A stretch of DNA of 64,000 nt from Nymphaea colorata (GCF_008831285.2 NC_045144.1:21529716-21593715), one strand, 5' to 3'; counted from the first letter of the stretch, positions 36,716 through 48,600 are shown. The notes: a model not told the origin generated them from the sequence alone. Translations and numbers: made by a program.

Positions 36716-37159
36716 TTTCGTAGAAATTGAATAACACAATTAAAATTATACATTTTTATGATAGTGGGAAAAAATCAAAAAAGAAATGTTTGAAAAAAAG
36801 GCAAAAAGATCGTTTTATGAAAGCCACCATTCTTTAGTCCTGTATCGTTTTTTTTTAAAGAGAAAAGAGAACATATAATATATCTATAAATGTATTAAAT
36901 TAGATGCAACGGCCGATAGGGATTTGATTTTGTGGATTTTTAATCTGATTTCATTCCGAAATCATATCCAGATCCAAACCATACACACAATAAACTTGGT
37001 TTGGATTTGGATTCGACTCGGAACTTGATCCAACTCCCTTGAGTGCGGTTTGGGTGCGCCTCATCGTCAGGTGCGGTTTGGGTGCGCACCTGGAGCGCAC
37101 CCGCACCCGAAACGCACCCGGTGCGGGTGCGAGCTCCTGGAAAATGCACCCGGTGCAGG
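36588..37159. mobile_element. Non-autonomous element with GC-rich GGTGCG ends
   Basis: Both ends are rich in GGTGCG/CGCACC words and the middle is A+T-rich. Unit 2 of the tandem duplication is uninterrupted here and has about 115 bp of other sequence between CATTCTAGC and CCTACGTGTCGG, so unit 1 changed after duplication. Near-terminal words ACCTGAATGCCGGGTGC and GCACCCGGTGCAGGT are roughly inverted. Open frames across it are compositional artefacts. Confidence 0.45.
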
Positions 37160-37277
37160 TACCTACGTGTCGGGGAATCCGTCTTGCTACGCAACTCTGT
37201 CCACTCCAGCAGGGTGACAAGTCCACTCCACGTTTTGGAGGGAAGCGACGAAAGACCAGCTAGAAACGAAAACGTAC

Positions 37278-37361
37278 CCTGTTTTTCAACCACACTACGT
37301 GCAAAGGCCACAGAGAGCAGCAAGGAAAGGGCAAGAAAGAGGAAAGGGAAACTTGCTTCAT
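37278..37361 (-). pseudogene. Orphan exon 1, peptide gene copy 8
   Basis: This 84-nt exon starts with ATG and MKQVSL, but a 4-nt deletion relative to copy 4 shifts the frame after Leu6. The donor GTACG is kept. The TATA-like box CATAAATA is at 37443-37450. No exon 2 follows, since the duplication junction lies 93 bp into the intron. It cannot make the peptide but might still be transcribed into the neighbouring element. Confidence 0.8.
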
Positions 37362-37757
37362 TGTGGATAGCAACTAGTTAGGGTGAATACCAACTGATGG
37401 ATGATGACTAGATGAGTGGAGAATGGCATGCTCTCAACGACCTATTTATGGGAGTGACATGATCGGACCGAGTCAAGATGTCTACCTTCCTAGAAAGAGA
37501 GAAAATTTAGTTGTCTTTAACTACTAGATCTACAGCGACAATCCTTTCACTATCCCAATTCCCATAGTTTCTTGAAAATTAATCTTTTGTCTATGCATCT
37601 TTCTTGCTTTTGCAAACTTGCGGGGTAAAAGGCCCTCAAACCATTAGTTGGACGAAGTTTTGATTACTGATTGATGAAATAATGGTGGGATCCTTGAGAT
37701 GAGATGGGTCGGGAGACCCACAACTGCCGGCTCGTGGCCTTTTAGCAGACTTTTCTC

Positions 37758-38004
37758 TGTTAGGAACAACACATAATAAACTCTCATCTCTCACTCTCAA
37801 GAGAAGGTTAGAAGCAACAAGGAACAAGACAACGATTTACGTGGTTCAGAGCAATAATCTCCTACGTTCACGGTCACACAGATCTCTTGTATTCTCTCTC
37901 TTCTATAAACACACAGAACAGACACACTCAAGCGGCGGCCATCCTCAAAACATAAGGATTAGGGTAAACCCGCATTTGTACAAAATAACATATATGTCCT
38001 TACA
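37758..38004. mobile_element. Solo-LTR-like insertion, unit 2 copy
   Basis: Same as 35116-35362, with a few substitutions; its presence in both units shows it predates the tandem duplication. Confidence 0.4.
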
Positions 38005-39429
38005 TAAAGAGCCCTCAAACCATTAGTTGGACGAAGTTTTGATTACTGATTGATGAAATAATGGTGGGATCCTTGAGATGAGCGATGGGCCGGGAGACCC
38101 ACAACTGCCGGCTCGTGGCCTTTTAGCAGACTTTTCTCCTCCCAAATAACTTATGTCCTGACTTCTCTCTCCCCACTTGATGGCGGCTACCCTTGGCCGC
38201 TTTCGCCAATTGAATAAAGGCCTCCCACCTTTTTTTAGAAATACATGCATGGTGGGAAGTAGAAAATCGTCTTAGCATCATTGTACAAAATCTGACGTCA
38301 CAACTCTGTGAATGCATGTGGTTATCGACATATATTTTCTTGATCTTGTCCCTAGGGCCTCCTCCTCATATATTATCGTATACCAACAAATTTTTTTGCT
38401 CATTTTTCTAGAAAAAGAGTACATATGCATGTACCTAGAGCTTCTTGGACTTCTTATGTGAACTTCGTTAGGGAGTTGCAAATCATCTTTTGTTCATGCT
38501 CTTTACACATTTTGTTGCGCAGAACATGTTACCAACGTTTTCAATTTTTGCTAGTTTGAGTTACAATTCAAATTACTGTCTAAGAAAGAAAATGTAGAAC
38601 TTCTAGTGGTCTTTAGAGTTAATTAGATGCTTTACTTTGCCTTGTCGCTTAAAAGTGATTGATGATATTCCAGAACATGGAAACCTTCAGTTTATTGCTT
38701 TGCCTTTTTTTTTTTCGTTCACCTTTCTAGCAAGCTCGTTAACGATTTGCACTTGCGAGATGAACTATATAGCTGCCACAGGACGTAGAATTGTATAGTT
38801 AGTTTAATTTGGGGAACTAATATGAAAAGTAGACAAAGGTCATTATTTATTCCGACGCTTTAAAATGACTACATGGGGAAGGACTTCCACGTCATGAAAA
38901 ACTAAAGAAGGAGTCCTTAATATGCAGGTTGTGTTTTTGAATTTGTCAGTGAAAGAGACTTTTAGCGATGCGAGCATGAGCAAGTGCCGGTAAAACGTAT
39001 TGTTTTTTATCGACTGTGCAAAGTGGACGTCGGTAAAATGCTTTTTACTGACAATCAGTCTTGAACGTCAATAGAAGTGACATGTTTAGAGATGTTTTTG
39101 AGCTGGATGTCGGTAAAAGGTCAATGTCAGATGACATCTTAACGGCACCGTCGGAAAAGGCTACTTTCCACCGATGTTTTTTTTGGATGTCGTTAAAAAT
39201 GACATGTTTGTGGATGTTGATAAAAGTTCAACTTCAATGACATTCTAGCAGCAAGTGTGGATGAAGGCTACTTTCATCCTTCTGAACGTCAGTTGATATT
39301 TAAAGTCGGGAATTGGTAAAAGTTGCCTTTCACCGACATCTAGTTTTCCTACGTGTCGGGGAATCCGTCTTCTTTTATAATGTCTGCAAGTCTACCTTCA
39401 TAATATGCCTTTTGGTGGGGTCATCTGGC

Positions 39430-40060
39430 AATTCACAATAAGAATCCAACCCAAACTTTCACAATGAATCTAAATCCTGACTTGTAAACCAAATCTAAAC
39501 TGCATAAACTTTGAAAATATATGAACATTGTTCCTGAGATATTTAAAACTAATTATGATCCAAATCTGAATTTGATAATAATTATGATCCAAATCTGAAT
39601 TTGATAAGAGAATCTTAAATCTGAATCTGATCAATATCGTTCCTTGAATTTCCTAATTAAATATCAAAGTTTTCTTTTTTCATTTCTTTTCTGACTTCTT
39701 TGAAAAGTTTCTGTCGCATATGCACATGCAGTACAGCACGTGACGACATTAATGAACATCCACGACACAACACCCCACCCCATTCATGTTACAGAATGAC
39801 TGTGACGCTGATTGGAGACAAAATCGGAGACGAGTGGACCATCTACATCATCTCTTACTGTTGCAGCTGAATTACGTGGATGAAGCTTGCGTCAAGGACG
39901 AGCAGAAGGGTTCCACAAGTATATCTGATGAATAGCTGTAAGCTTAGAAGTGAATAGTCGATCACCACCGCCGAAGCTCTTCTTTAACCTACATGGCCCG
40001 CTGGCATCAGCCGTCCTTGTCTCTAGCGACCACCCGTCTCCATTCACATGGAGAACCCAT
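39430..40060. repeat. Noncoding duplicated block V, copy 2
   Basis: Colinear with 21590-22250. An internal 31-bp phrase (AATTATGATCCAAATCTGAA) is repeated in tandem near 39551-39605, and the hairpin word is degenerate here. Confidence 0.7.
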
Positions 40061-40559
40061 AAGTGTGTCTGCTTTTTTTTTTTTTCTTTTTCAAAAACCT
40101 TTGCCAAAAAAAAAAAAAAATTGGTCAAAAATCCAATGCGAAATCGCTGTGGGGTCCTAATTCCTCCATTTCCTTTTTTGTCCATCCATTAATATTATTG
40201 ATTGGTAGTCTATTTAGCCATTTTTATAAGTTGTTAGCCATTTTTATAAGTTGCTGACTGCTACGGGCCAGCTGGGTCATTATAGTGATGTCGGCTATAA
40301 GGGTACTTTCATCCATAGGTTTTTAATTTTTTTACCATCTTTCAGCCATCCATGGCATACTTGGCTATATCCATGACATACATGGCTATATATTTGACTT
40401 GATCGAAATTATTTGAGCTATATATTAGACTTGATCGGAATTATTTGGGCCGTCCATTACAAGGAGACCGACCCATGAATATTAGTTTATAAAAGCAAAT
40501 TGTTTTTTCAAAAGTACTCTAAAATACCTTTCGAGGAAAATAAAAAGGGTAACACATGT

Positions 40560-40612
<53 letters not shown>

Positions 40613-40887
40613 TGATCTGTGTGTTTGTCCACGTGTGTATCATAAAAAAGCAAACTGAAGTATTCAAACATAAAACATATTTTATTTCATTGCAGAAGGA
40701 AACACGATAGAAGCAAGCAAGCATTGCTTGTCAGTTGTCGCTAACAAGAAGAAGAAGTAGGAAAGGCGCACCCTACATGCAAGCTGTCTTAGCAGACAAT
40801 AAGCATGCTCGTTTTATTATTTAGATGCACCATAAGCTACTGCTATCATCATGATGAAGACAATAACAGATCAGAAATGAGAAGGTT
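40061..40887. other. Spacer and 3' region of copy 5
   Basis: An A-run at 40106-40120, a (TA)n plus (GT)n tract at 40562-40612, then 3' flank shared with copies 3, 6 and 7 including the polyadenylation signal at 40813-40818. Confidence 0.6.
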
Positions 40888-41674
40888 TCAGTTTGCAATG
40901 GATGATATCCTGTTAGGGACAGCATGAGCATTCACGAACGCAGTATACTCCTCAACATTGCAGCAAAGATGGTAGCCGCAGCATCTCGGTACCGGAGCAG
41001 CAGCTCTCACCATATCCGCAGCATCGACCATTGTGGCAACTGACTCCACAAAGAAGATCGCCTGTCGCCTGCTTTTCGTCTGCATCCATAGCCATAACGA
41101 TCAGGAAAGTGGTCACCCAATCAGTAAATCGCATGCATGTCTAGATGCAAGAATGGCACAATACTGTGGACTGGGAGGTCACATACGTAACTCGAGCAAG
41201 TGGTCCGGTTAATATGATTGTGGGCATGTTTGGATGCATGCTAGGAAAGGCATTTTGCCTCCAAAACATTTGGATACAAGTAGAAAACTCTAAGGAGCAT
41301 ACATGCATCATTGAGCATACCAATCTGCGTGCTCATGTGCATGTGCGTGTGTGGTTGCATTAAGAGAGATAGAGAGATCTCGAGAGGAGGTTTTGATCGG
41401 ATCACCACTACTTAAAAAACAACCACAAGTTTGTTCTTGTCGGCCTTTCATCAAGCAACTCTATCATGCATGCAGTAGGCGGTTCGACGCCAACCAGCTG
41501 CTTGACGTGATCTAATCTACTTTCTCTTCTTTTTTTTGGTGGGGTAAGGTGTTGGAGAGAGGAGAGAAGCAAAAGAAGACTAAAGAAGGAAACGTACTTT
41601 GTTTTTCAACCACATCACTTGCCGAAGCTACAGAGAGCGGCAATAAAGAGGACGGAGAAGGAAGCTTGCTTCAT
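40888..41674 (-). pseudogene. Cys-rich peptide gene copy 5, multiply broken
   Basis: Exon 1 (41598-41674) starts MKQASFSVLF like copy 3 but has lost 11 nt in the hydrophobic core (with a compensating 3-nt gain near the signal end), so the frame runs into TGA at codon 20. Exon 2 (40888-41079) has a net 20-nt deletion between the third and fourth CC pairs, which shifts the tail out of frame. The upstream region has also lost about 55 bp that in copy 3 holds the TATA box. Splice sites (GTACG donor, TGCAG acceptor) survive, and the intron is 518 nt. Three independent lesions make this a clear pseudogene and the closest relative of copy 3. Confidence 0.9.
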
Positions 41675-41969
41675 TGTGAATACAAATTGCTTCACAGTTG
41701 CTAGAGGAAGAGTGGATGGGTGATAAGACTAAGACGAAGCAGTTAAATCTAAATCTTATCAGATTTCTTTTGAAAAGTTTTTGTCGGATGTGGATGAGAA
41801 GTAGAGCACAAGACTGGATGCATAACACCCCGCCTCATTAATGTTACTGGAAACAACCAAATTACTTATATGTGCCCCCTCCTTTACCTTCACCCTTTAA
41901 TGGCTCTGTACTGAGTATAACCAGGTTCGGCAGATCCTGGTGTCTGCAATGAAACAAACACGTCCCCTT

Positions 41970-42044
41970 ATCCCTTTTTTCTCTCTCTTCTATCTCGAAG
42001 GCTACCCGCCAGAAGTGGCCAGCTCGCATCACCGGTTCTCATTA

Positions 42045-42109
<65 letters not shown>

Positions 42110-42690
42110 CATAGAGAAGATCCATCCCCCTTCACGTGGAGAAGACCCAGTCACCTCACCATCATTGGCCTTATCCATGGCTGGCCTTCTCAACGGCGCT
42201 CTGTCTTCCCCTCACGGCTCACACACACACACACATACACTCTCTCCCTTCTCTGTATATTGACCTCCCGTTTTCATGTTTTATTGGAAAGGGTTAGCAC
42301 AGTATGTCTTTGATAAATTCCTGTTTAGGAATGTCATTGAAGTTTGAATCCTGCTATTGCTACCTACACGAGATTTGGGGAACTGATAGAATATTGCACT
42401 TAACTTGTTTGATGGAATGCCTCACAAGCGTGTTGTCTCATCGAACTTGCAGATTATGGGCTATGTGAAACGCAAGGATATGAATTCTGCAATGATTGTA
42501 TGAATATTGGTTCCTTGTTTCAATGTTATTCTGGTGTTCTAACACGGGCTGTTTTTGTTTTTCTATTTGTTTTGGCTTTTTTAAAACCAAGAAGAATGCA
42601 CTTCGAAAATGGAAATAGGAGGAGGACTACATGTTATGAAAAGTCCTCATTTTCAAATAAAAACATGCATTGATGGTGAACAGTTCTGAA
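41970..42690. repeat. Noncoding duplicated block T, copy 3
   Basis: Colinear with 25840-26410 and 30110-30900, with the longest (CT)n tract of the family (42051-42107) and a (CA)n run near 42223-42237. Confidence 0.8.
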
Positions 42691-42789
42691 AATTTGCGAA
42701 CTGTAGAAACGGGTGCTGATTGTGGTTCCTCGTTATCTTTTGTGAGGACAAAAGTATGATTAATTAAGTGGTATTATAGTCACATGCTG

Positions 42790-43370
42790 GTGAAAAATAA
42801 TGCATTGACCATGATCTCTTTTAGCATTCTAAAACGGAAAATATCACGAGCACCTTGAATACCGTTAAGTTGTTTCCACAGTCGTATCAATTAATAAAAG
42901 GTGTGCGCACCTATGTTGTTGTTGCGAGCAAGATGCTCACGCTCTGTTATCACCGTCTGTTAGTTAGTGAAGGCTCACCCTCCCTTCCTTTCTGTGTTAA
43001 CACGCACAAACATATTCCGCAAGCTGTAAAAGATAAAAATGGAAAGTTCAACTTTCTTTATATATCCAATTTTAATATGTACAGGTGAAACAATAGCTAG
43101 TGATTGGCCACCCATCAGTGGGAAAAGACATTTAACTTTGTATCTTTCATTATAGAGATGTCGGGTGTCAGGCTAACTCAGTCCTGCCTAGCTAAGTGGG
43201 GGAAGGTACATGTGGGTTTGTATGGACATTTCCCACACAAACCCACAAAAGATATTTATTTGCATGTTACTATCTTTTACAGCCCAGTTTGCTTTATTTA
43301 CATATGTATTAGCATCCGCTGACTCTTTCCATGGTTTTGCTGAGTATTTTGATCTTCTTATACATTATAT
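42790..43370. repeat. Noncoding duplicated block U, copy 3
   Basis: Contains AATAATGCATTGACCATGATC at 42796-42815, the uninterrupted equivalent of the insertion site of the copia element at 51244-56837, and then the U landmarks. Confidence 0.75.
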
Positions 43371-43598
43371 TTGTGAGCCTGCATATGTTTCTATGCACGT
43401 GTGCGTAGGTTTTAGATGAAACAAAGGCAACTGAAGTAATTAAACATAAAACATATTTTATTTCATTGCACAAGTACACCCAGACGAGAGAAGAAAACAC
43501 CGGTTCTGGTTCTTGCAAACAACAAGAACTTGGAAATGCACACCCTGCATGCAAGCTGTGCTAGCAGACAAGAAGGTGGCCGCAGAGATAAGAAGGTT

Positions 43599-44047
43599 TC
43601 AGTTTGCAAGGCCTGCTCTCCTGGCAGGGACAGCGTGAGCATTCACGAACGCAGTATACTCCTCAACGTTGCAGCAAAGAAGGTGGCCGCAGCATCGCTG
43701 ACTTGGTCGGCAGCATCCAGTACCGGAGCAGCAGCTCTCACCATATCCGCATCCAAGACCACCGGGGCACGGCCTCCACATGAGAATATCGCCTGTCGCT
43801 TGCTTTTCGTCTGCATCCATTGCCATAATGATCAGGAAAGTGGTCGGCCAATCAATTAATCACATGCATGTCTAGATGCACAAATTGCACAATATTGTGG
43901 GTGCACCAACAAGTGGCATGCTCATGTGCATGTGCGTGTGTGTTGCATTAGAGAGATTAAGAGATCGGGAAATGCGGTATATATCGGATCAACTATATCA
44001 TGAAGTTGCCGGTTCGACGCCAATAACATCGCCAACTGCGTGACGTG

Positions 44048-44091
<44 letters not shown>

Positions 44092-44215
44092 TTTGGTAGA
44101 GTTGGTGGGAGATAGAGTTAAACATACTTTGTTTTTTAACCCCATCACTTGCCAAAGCTACAGAGAGCAGCAAGAGAAAGGCAAGAAAGACGATGGAGAA
44201 GGAAGCTGTCTTCAT
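43599..44215 (-). CDS. Cys-rich secreted peptide, copy 6 (10-Cys variant)
   Basis: Exon 1 (44128-44215, 88 nt) begins MKTASFSIVF and ends L-A-S-D-G-V-K-K-Q. The donor is GTATG and the intron is the shortest of the family (317 nt, with a (TA)n tract). Exon 2 is 43599-43810; the junction codon is AAC. The product is 99 residues. The frame is open, but the domain starts DILMWRPCPGGLGC: the first Cys has become Met and the third Cys has become Gly, leaving ten. The change comes from a 1-nt insertion compensated by a nearby 1-nt deletion, plus substitution of the third Cys codon. The remaining CC pairs keep their spacing (CC-SGTG-CC-RPSQR-CC-GHLL-CC). The 3' flank lacks the proximal polyadenylation signal; a distal one lies at 43457-43462. 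It could be a functional variant or an early stage of decay. Confidence 0.7.
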
Positions 44216-44275
44216 TGTGAATACCAAGTGCTGGAGCAAAACTCGATGGGTGCGGAATGGCATCCTTCGATGATG

Positions 44276-44283
44276 TATTTATA
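44276..44283 (-). promoter_or_regulatory. TATA box of copy 6
   Basis: TATAAATA on the minus strand, 61 bp before the ATG, followed by the conserved GGATGCCATTCCGCACCC. Confidence 0.75.
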
Positions 44284-44533
44284 GGGATGGCATGAGAAGT
44301 GTGGTTGAGTTAATCCATGCATGATTAATAATCCATCCTTTCGTACACTAAACCAATGCGCGGTGCCATTGACTCCTAGTCATGCCGCCATGTTTTTGTT
44401 CAGTTTGTGGCTGGAATTCAATCTCATTCTTCGATTAGTTTTGAGCCTTTCATACGCTATCCCATGCTTGATAAGTATGCGTCCTCGAACAGAACACCAT
44501 CCCAATTCGTACTGTTATTTCATCTCTCTCTAT

Positions 44534-44586
<53 letters not shown>

Positions 44587-46383
44587 TTTTGAAAATTTTC
44601 GGTTTGTCCTGTAAAAATTTAAAAAAATATGTTGGAGTTCAATCCCAAATGATAATTTTTTTTGGATCCGCTGGATTTGAATCCATATACCTTTAATCGT
44701 ATTCGCTTTTTGGATATTCACATTCGAAATCTGATTTTTATAATGACATTTTAATCAGTATCTGAATGTTGAACTGAACCTTATCGATCTTCAAAATGCA
44801 AGAGTATTAGATATCGAACATTTAATTAAAACTAAATCTCATCTAAATCTGAATTTGATAAGATATTTGTGTATATCAGAATCCTAATCTGAACAGAAGC
44901 CATCTTTTAAAGTTGAATATGGCCAGATTTCTTAATTGGATATTAAGTGTTTTTCATTTATATTTTTTTTAGAACAGGTTAGTCGGGCATCAAATACAAA
45001 TTTGAGATAGTGACATCCATATATATATATATATATATATATATAAAGCAATTAAATCAAAATATAAAACGGAAAAGATTGCCTGCAACATGAATCGGAA
45101 CTCTTGATTTCTAAGAAGGAAGGGATTTATGGGATCTAGGATTATCGGCCCATAGCTCTTTGGAACTCTCTATACAAGTTTATTGTGAAATTCCTCACCC
45201 GTTTGAAGAAGAATATGCAATTAAGCCTCAATTAAGCCTAGGCATCATGCCCGGGCAGGCTCCATAACATATCGAGCCGGCCCGGATCATTTTTCATATT
45301 ATTTATATTTAATAATGATATATATTATATTATTAAAAAATTTATTTTAACCAGGCCGGGGGTGTCGGACCAGTCCGATGCCCAGGCCTATCTGCAGTCC
45401 TGATCTCAGGGCTTCAACGGGACGGAAGAACTCTAGTCTGCGTATATATTTGTGAATTAATTAATACATAAACATTGAATATATTCATTAATTAACTCAT
45501 GCACATGCATATTCATTTGCTAATCCTGGATTAATGCCTACCACTAATGCCACTTATATAGACAATATCAGAATTTTTGAAACTTAAGTGTAAATATTTA
45601 TTTATAAGTATGTTAATATTTTTTTGCTGATTGATCTGACTTATTGGATGTAACTTTTTAATACATAGTTTCATATATTCGCTCCTGCTTGACTCTTGGC
45701 ATATCTTTTGCACCCGCTGATAACTGTTGTTCTGGCAAGAGTTCACAAATTTGTCATCTAAGACTTGGTAAAGCAGCAAGAACAGTTTGACTGTTTCATG
45801 AATCTACCTCGAAATAAAGATTTATTCAAAAGATCGTGGCACATACATAAAATACTCGCGTTCCATAAATATACTCCAATCAATTCATGGGGCACTCACA
45901 GTATGGCCTTGATGAGGGCCATTTGGCGATTCACAATAAGAATCTAATTCAAATAGGATTTTAAGATTCACAAATGAATCCGAATCTTGACTTGTAAAGC
46001 CAATGTACACTGCATACATACAACCTTCAAAATATATAAACAGTCGATTTGAGAAATTTAAAACTAATTATGATCCAAATCTGAATCTGATCGGATAAAC
46101 TTAAATCCCAATATGATGAGATGTCATTCTTGAATTTGAATTCGTTTGGAGTTCCCAATTAAACATCAAATTTTTTAATGTCTGATTTATTTTGAAAAGT
46201 TTACATCAGATATGCCCAATTCCAGCTTTTCGTGACGCTGGATTGTTGGATTGTGACATAATTTGTAAGGTAGATGTCGGCTAAGTCGAGGACCAGCATC
46301 ACCCTTCCCATTATTTTTCCTCTCATTTTTTTTTCTCTCTCTCATTATTTTTCCCCTCTCTCTCTCTCTCCCTCTCTCTTAAA
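44284..46383. other. Spacer with TA tracts and a GC-ended TE fragment
   Basis: (TA)n at 44533-44583 and 45018-45045. 45235-45391 has GGCC-rich ends around an A+T core (TAGGCATCATGCCCGGGC, CGATGCCCAGGCCTA), similar in design to 46384-46812. 45900-46260 is part of block V. No gene seen. Confidence 0.55.
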
Positions 46384-46812
46384 GGTGGGCACCAGGCCGG
46401 GCCACCGCCGGGTACCCGATACCCAGCCCGCCTTGTGCCCGAACCCTGAAAAAACCGGCCCGGGAAAAACTGTTAACGGGTCGAGTCCGAGCCTGATATG
46501 CCGGCCCGGGTCAGCTCTGGCCCGGCCCGTTAAAAATTAAAATATAATTTTTTAAAATTTTTTAATTTTAATATTATATATTTATCATTAATAAATACTA
46601 ATTTTTTTTAAAAAATATTTTATAAATTAAACATAATATTATTTTATTATAACCGAGCCGGGCCGGGCCCGGACTCATGTTTCATATATCCGGGCCCGGC
46701 CCGGCCCGACCCGTTAAATATCCGGGCCGGGCCCGGGCCCAGGCCCGACCCAGCGGCCCGTCGGGCCGTTCCCGACGGTTCTTTATCGGGCCGGGCCGGG
46801 CCGATGCCCACC
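46384..46812. mobile_element. MITE-like element with GGCCGGGCC-rich ends
   Basis: The ends GGTGGGCACC and GATGCCCACC form an imperfect 10-bp inverted repeat. About 125 bp at the left and 170 bp at the right are extremely rich in GGGCCC/GGCCGG/CCCGAC words and partly complementary to each other, while the centre is A+T-rich. It is inserted in or next to a CT microsatellite, so a target duplication is not readable. Open frames over it (Pro/Gly/Ala-rich) are compositional artefacts. Confidence 0.55.
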
Positions 46813-48044
46813 CTTACTCTCTCAATAGCGACCACCCATCTCCCTTCACGTGGACAAGACACCACCATTATTGTCCTTTATCCCCCTTGGCCGCTCACAT
46901 ACACACTCTCTCTCCCTATATATGCACACATATACGTACATATTTACACATACGTACATATTTACACACACATATCCCTACACACTTACATAAAAAATCG
47001 TATGGTAGTTTTAGCCATTTAAAGTGTAACTCTGCTCACTCACTTGAACCCTCTTTTATCCGTTGTAATGGAAAATTGAAAGACAAACATTGACAAAAAA
47101 AAAAGTAATCGATGTTTTCATTATCCAATATCGGTAATAGACATGGATCTAATTTTGAACTGAATTCGATTGAAATCGATCTTCAAACTGCAAGAGCATT
47201 AGATATCAAATATTTATTTATCACCATATGCATCATCCCCTCCTCTCTTGGTTTAAGATACATATATTATCAGAAAACGGGTCAATATTTTACAGCATCT
47301 ATGCGCTCACTTTTCGTGAGTTTTACTGATGGAATTCGTGATTGGCATGAAACGTACATGGTGACATAATTTATACCCGTGAATTCTATCACTTATAATT
47401 TATAAATGCGGCGAGCAGCGAGCTTCTTTTCACTGTGCTTCGACTTGGCAACTGTGGGTTCATGAAATTCCTTATTTTTGATTAATTTCTTTGCCCATAA
47501 GAGTAGAATAGCCATTTCAAGTACATTGTCGTGACACTTTTTTTTTCTGTGAATTATTTTTATTCAAAAAAGTTGTTATTTGAATTTGTCAAATGTTATG
47601 CTTCACATGTAAATAAATTAATATGTGAACTGGGTAGTAACAAGTGTTTGAAACCTACGTGAAAAAGAGCTTGAGTATGTGAACTCAATCCGAATGCACG
47701 GCAACATGATTATTAATAATTCACTTACCAAAAATTAAAACTCCGGACCATATTTTTCTTCATCAATCATGCAAGTAATGATCACACCACTCAGAACTCA
47801 TTTGTAACTGAATTATGCACATTTATAAGATTAATTGGTAAAAAAATCATCAGTTTACTGTATGACAAATTTTGTTATATGGTTAAAAGGTAAAAATCTA
47901 TCACTTAAAAATAGTCATTACAGAAGCATTAATTATGGTTTATAGAGTGGCAACAGTTTGCAATTAATGTCTTTACCATTTTGTAACTATCCATGGCGTA
48001 TTTGGCAAAATATAGGACCATCGATTATAAGGACATCAAGCATG
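46813..48044. other. Spacer, no gene seen
   Basis: CT and CA/TA short repeats at 46900-46985 belong to the block also seen at 50880-51020. The rest is AT-rich without recognisable coding sequence. Confidence 0.5.
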
Positions 48045-48092
48045 AAAATTGAGCAATAAAAGCAAACTGTTCAAGGGAGGATAGAAAGAAAA

Positions 48093-48165
<73 letters not shown>

Positions 48166-48600
48166 AAAAATTGAATGGTGACTCTGCCTTTTAAAAATCA
48201 TTTAACCATCTAATCTCCACCACTGGATACAACATGACAGACAACTAAGAAAAAAATCTAGAGAAAAAAGTTATGAATATTTTTGTTATCTAATATTAGT
48301 TTACTCATTTCTCTCATTATTTTTATCTCAACTATCTATTTGTAACTGAAATTGAGCTATACAAGCAAACTGTTTAAGGGAGGATAGAAAGAAAAAGATA
48401 TATATATATATATGTGTGTGTGAAAAATTGAATGGTGACTCTACCTTTTTAAAATCATTTAACCATCTAATCTCCACCATTGGATACAACATGACAGACA
48501 ACTAAGAAAAAATCTAGAGAAAAAAGTTATGAATATTTTTGTCATCTAATATTACTTTACTCATTTCTCTCATTATTTTTATCTCAACTATCTATTTGTT
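48045..48600. repeat. Direct tandem duplication of about 300 bp
   Basis: 48045-48347 and 48350-48600 share AAGGGAGGATAGAAAGAAAAAG, a TA/TG tract, ATTGAATGGTGACTCT and CCACCA(C/T)TGGATACAAC nearly base for base; the first copy has a much longer TA/TG tract (48095-48165). Confidence 0.85.

Larger units (their letters stand above)
34511..37179. repeat. Tandem duplication unit 1
   Basis: It begins at CGTCTT in the intron of copy 4 and ends before CGTCTT at 37180; unit 2 (37180-39365) repeats it and is itself followed by CGTCTT at 39366. Unit 1 carries the exon 1 and promoter of copy 4, block P, an LTR-like insertion and the GC-rich element at 36588-37159 that unit 2 lacks. Confidence 0.85.
37180..39365. 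repeat. Tandem duplication unit 2
   Basis: Near-identical to unit 1 over exon 1, the promoter, block P, the LTR-like insertion and a long noncoding tail. Small indels and the absence of the 36588-37159 element distinguish it. Because the left breakpoint is inside an intron, unit 2 received no exon 2. Confidence 0.85.

Noticed and set aside
36940-37381. Overlapping open frames on both strands, one including SVAFARSVVEKQ
   Set aside because: They combine the frameshifted exon 1 of copy 8, its intron and the GC-rich element; the peptide-like part is read without its start codon.
46274-47093. Pro/Arg/Gly-rich open frames
   Set aside because: They are produced by the GGCCGGGCC-type ends of the element at 46384-46812 and have no domain or splice context.
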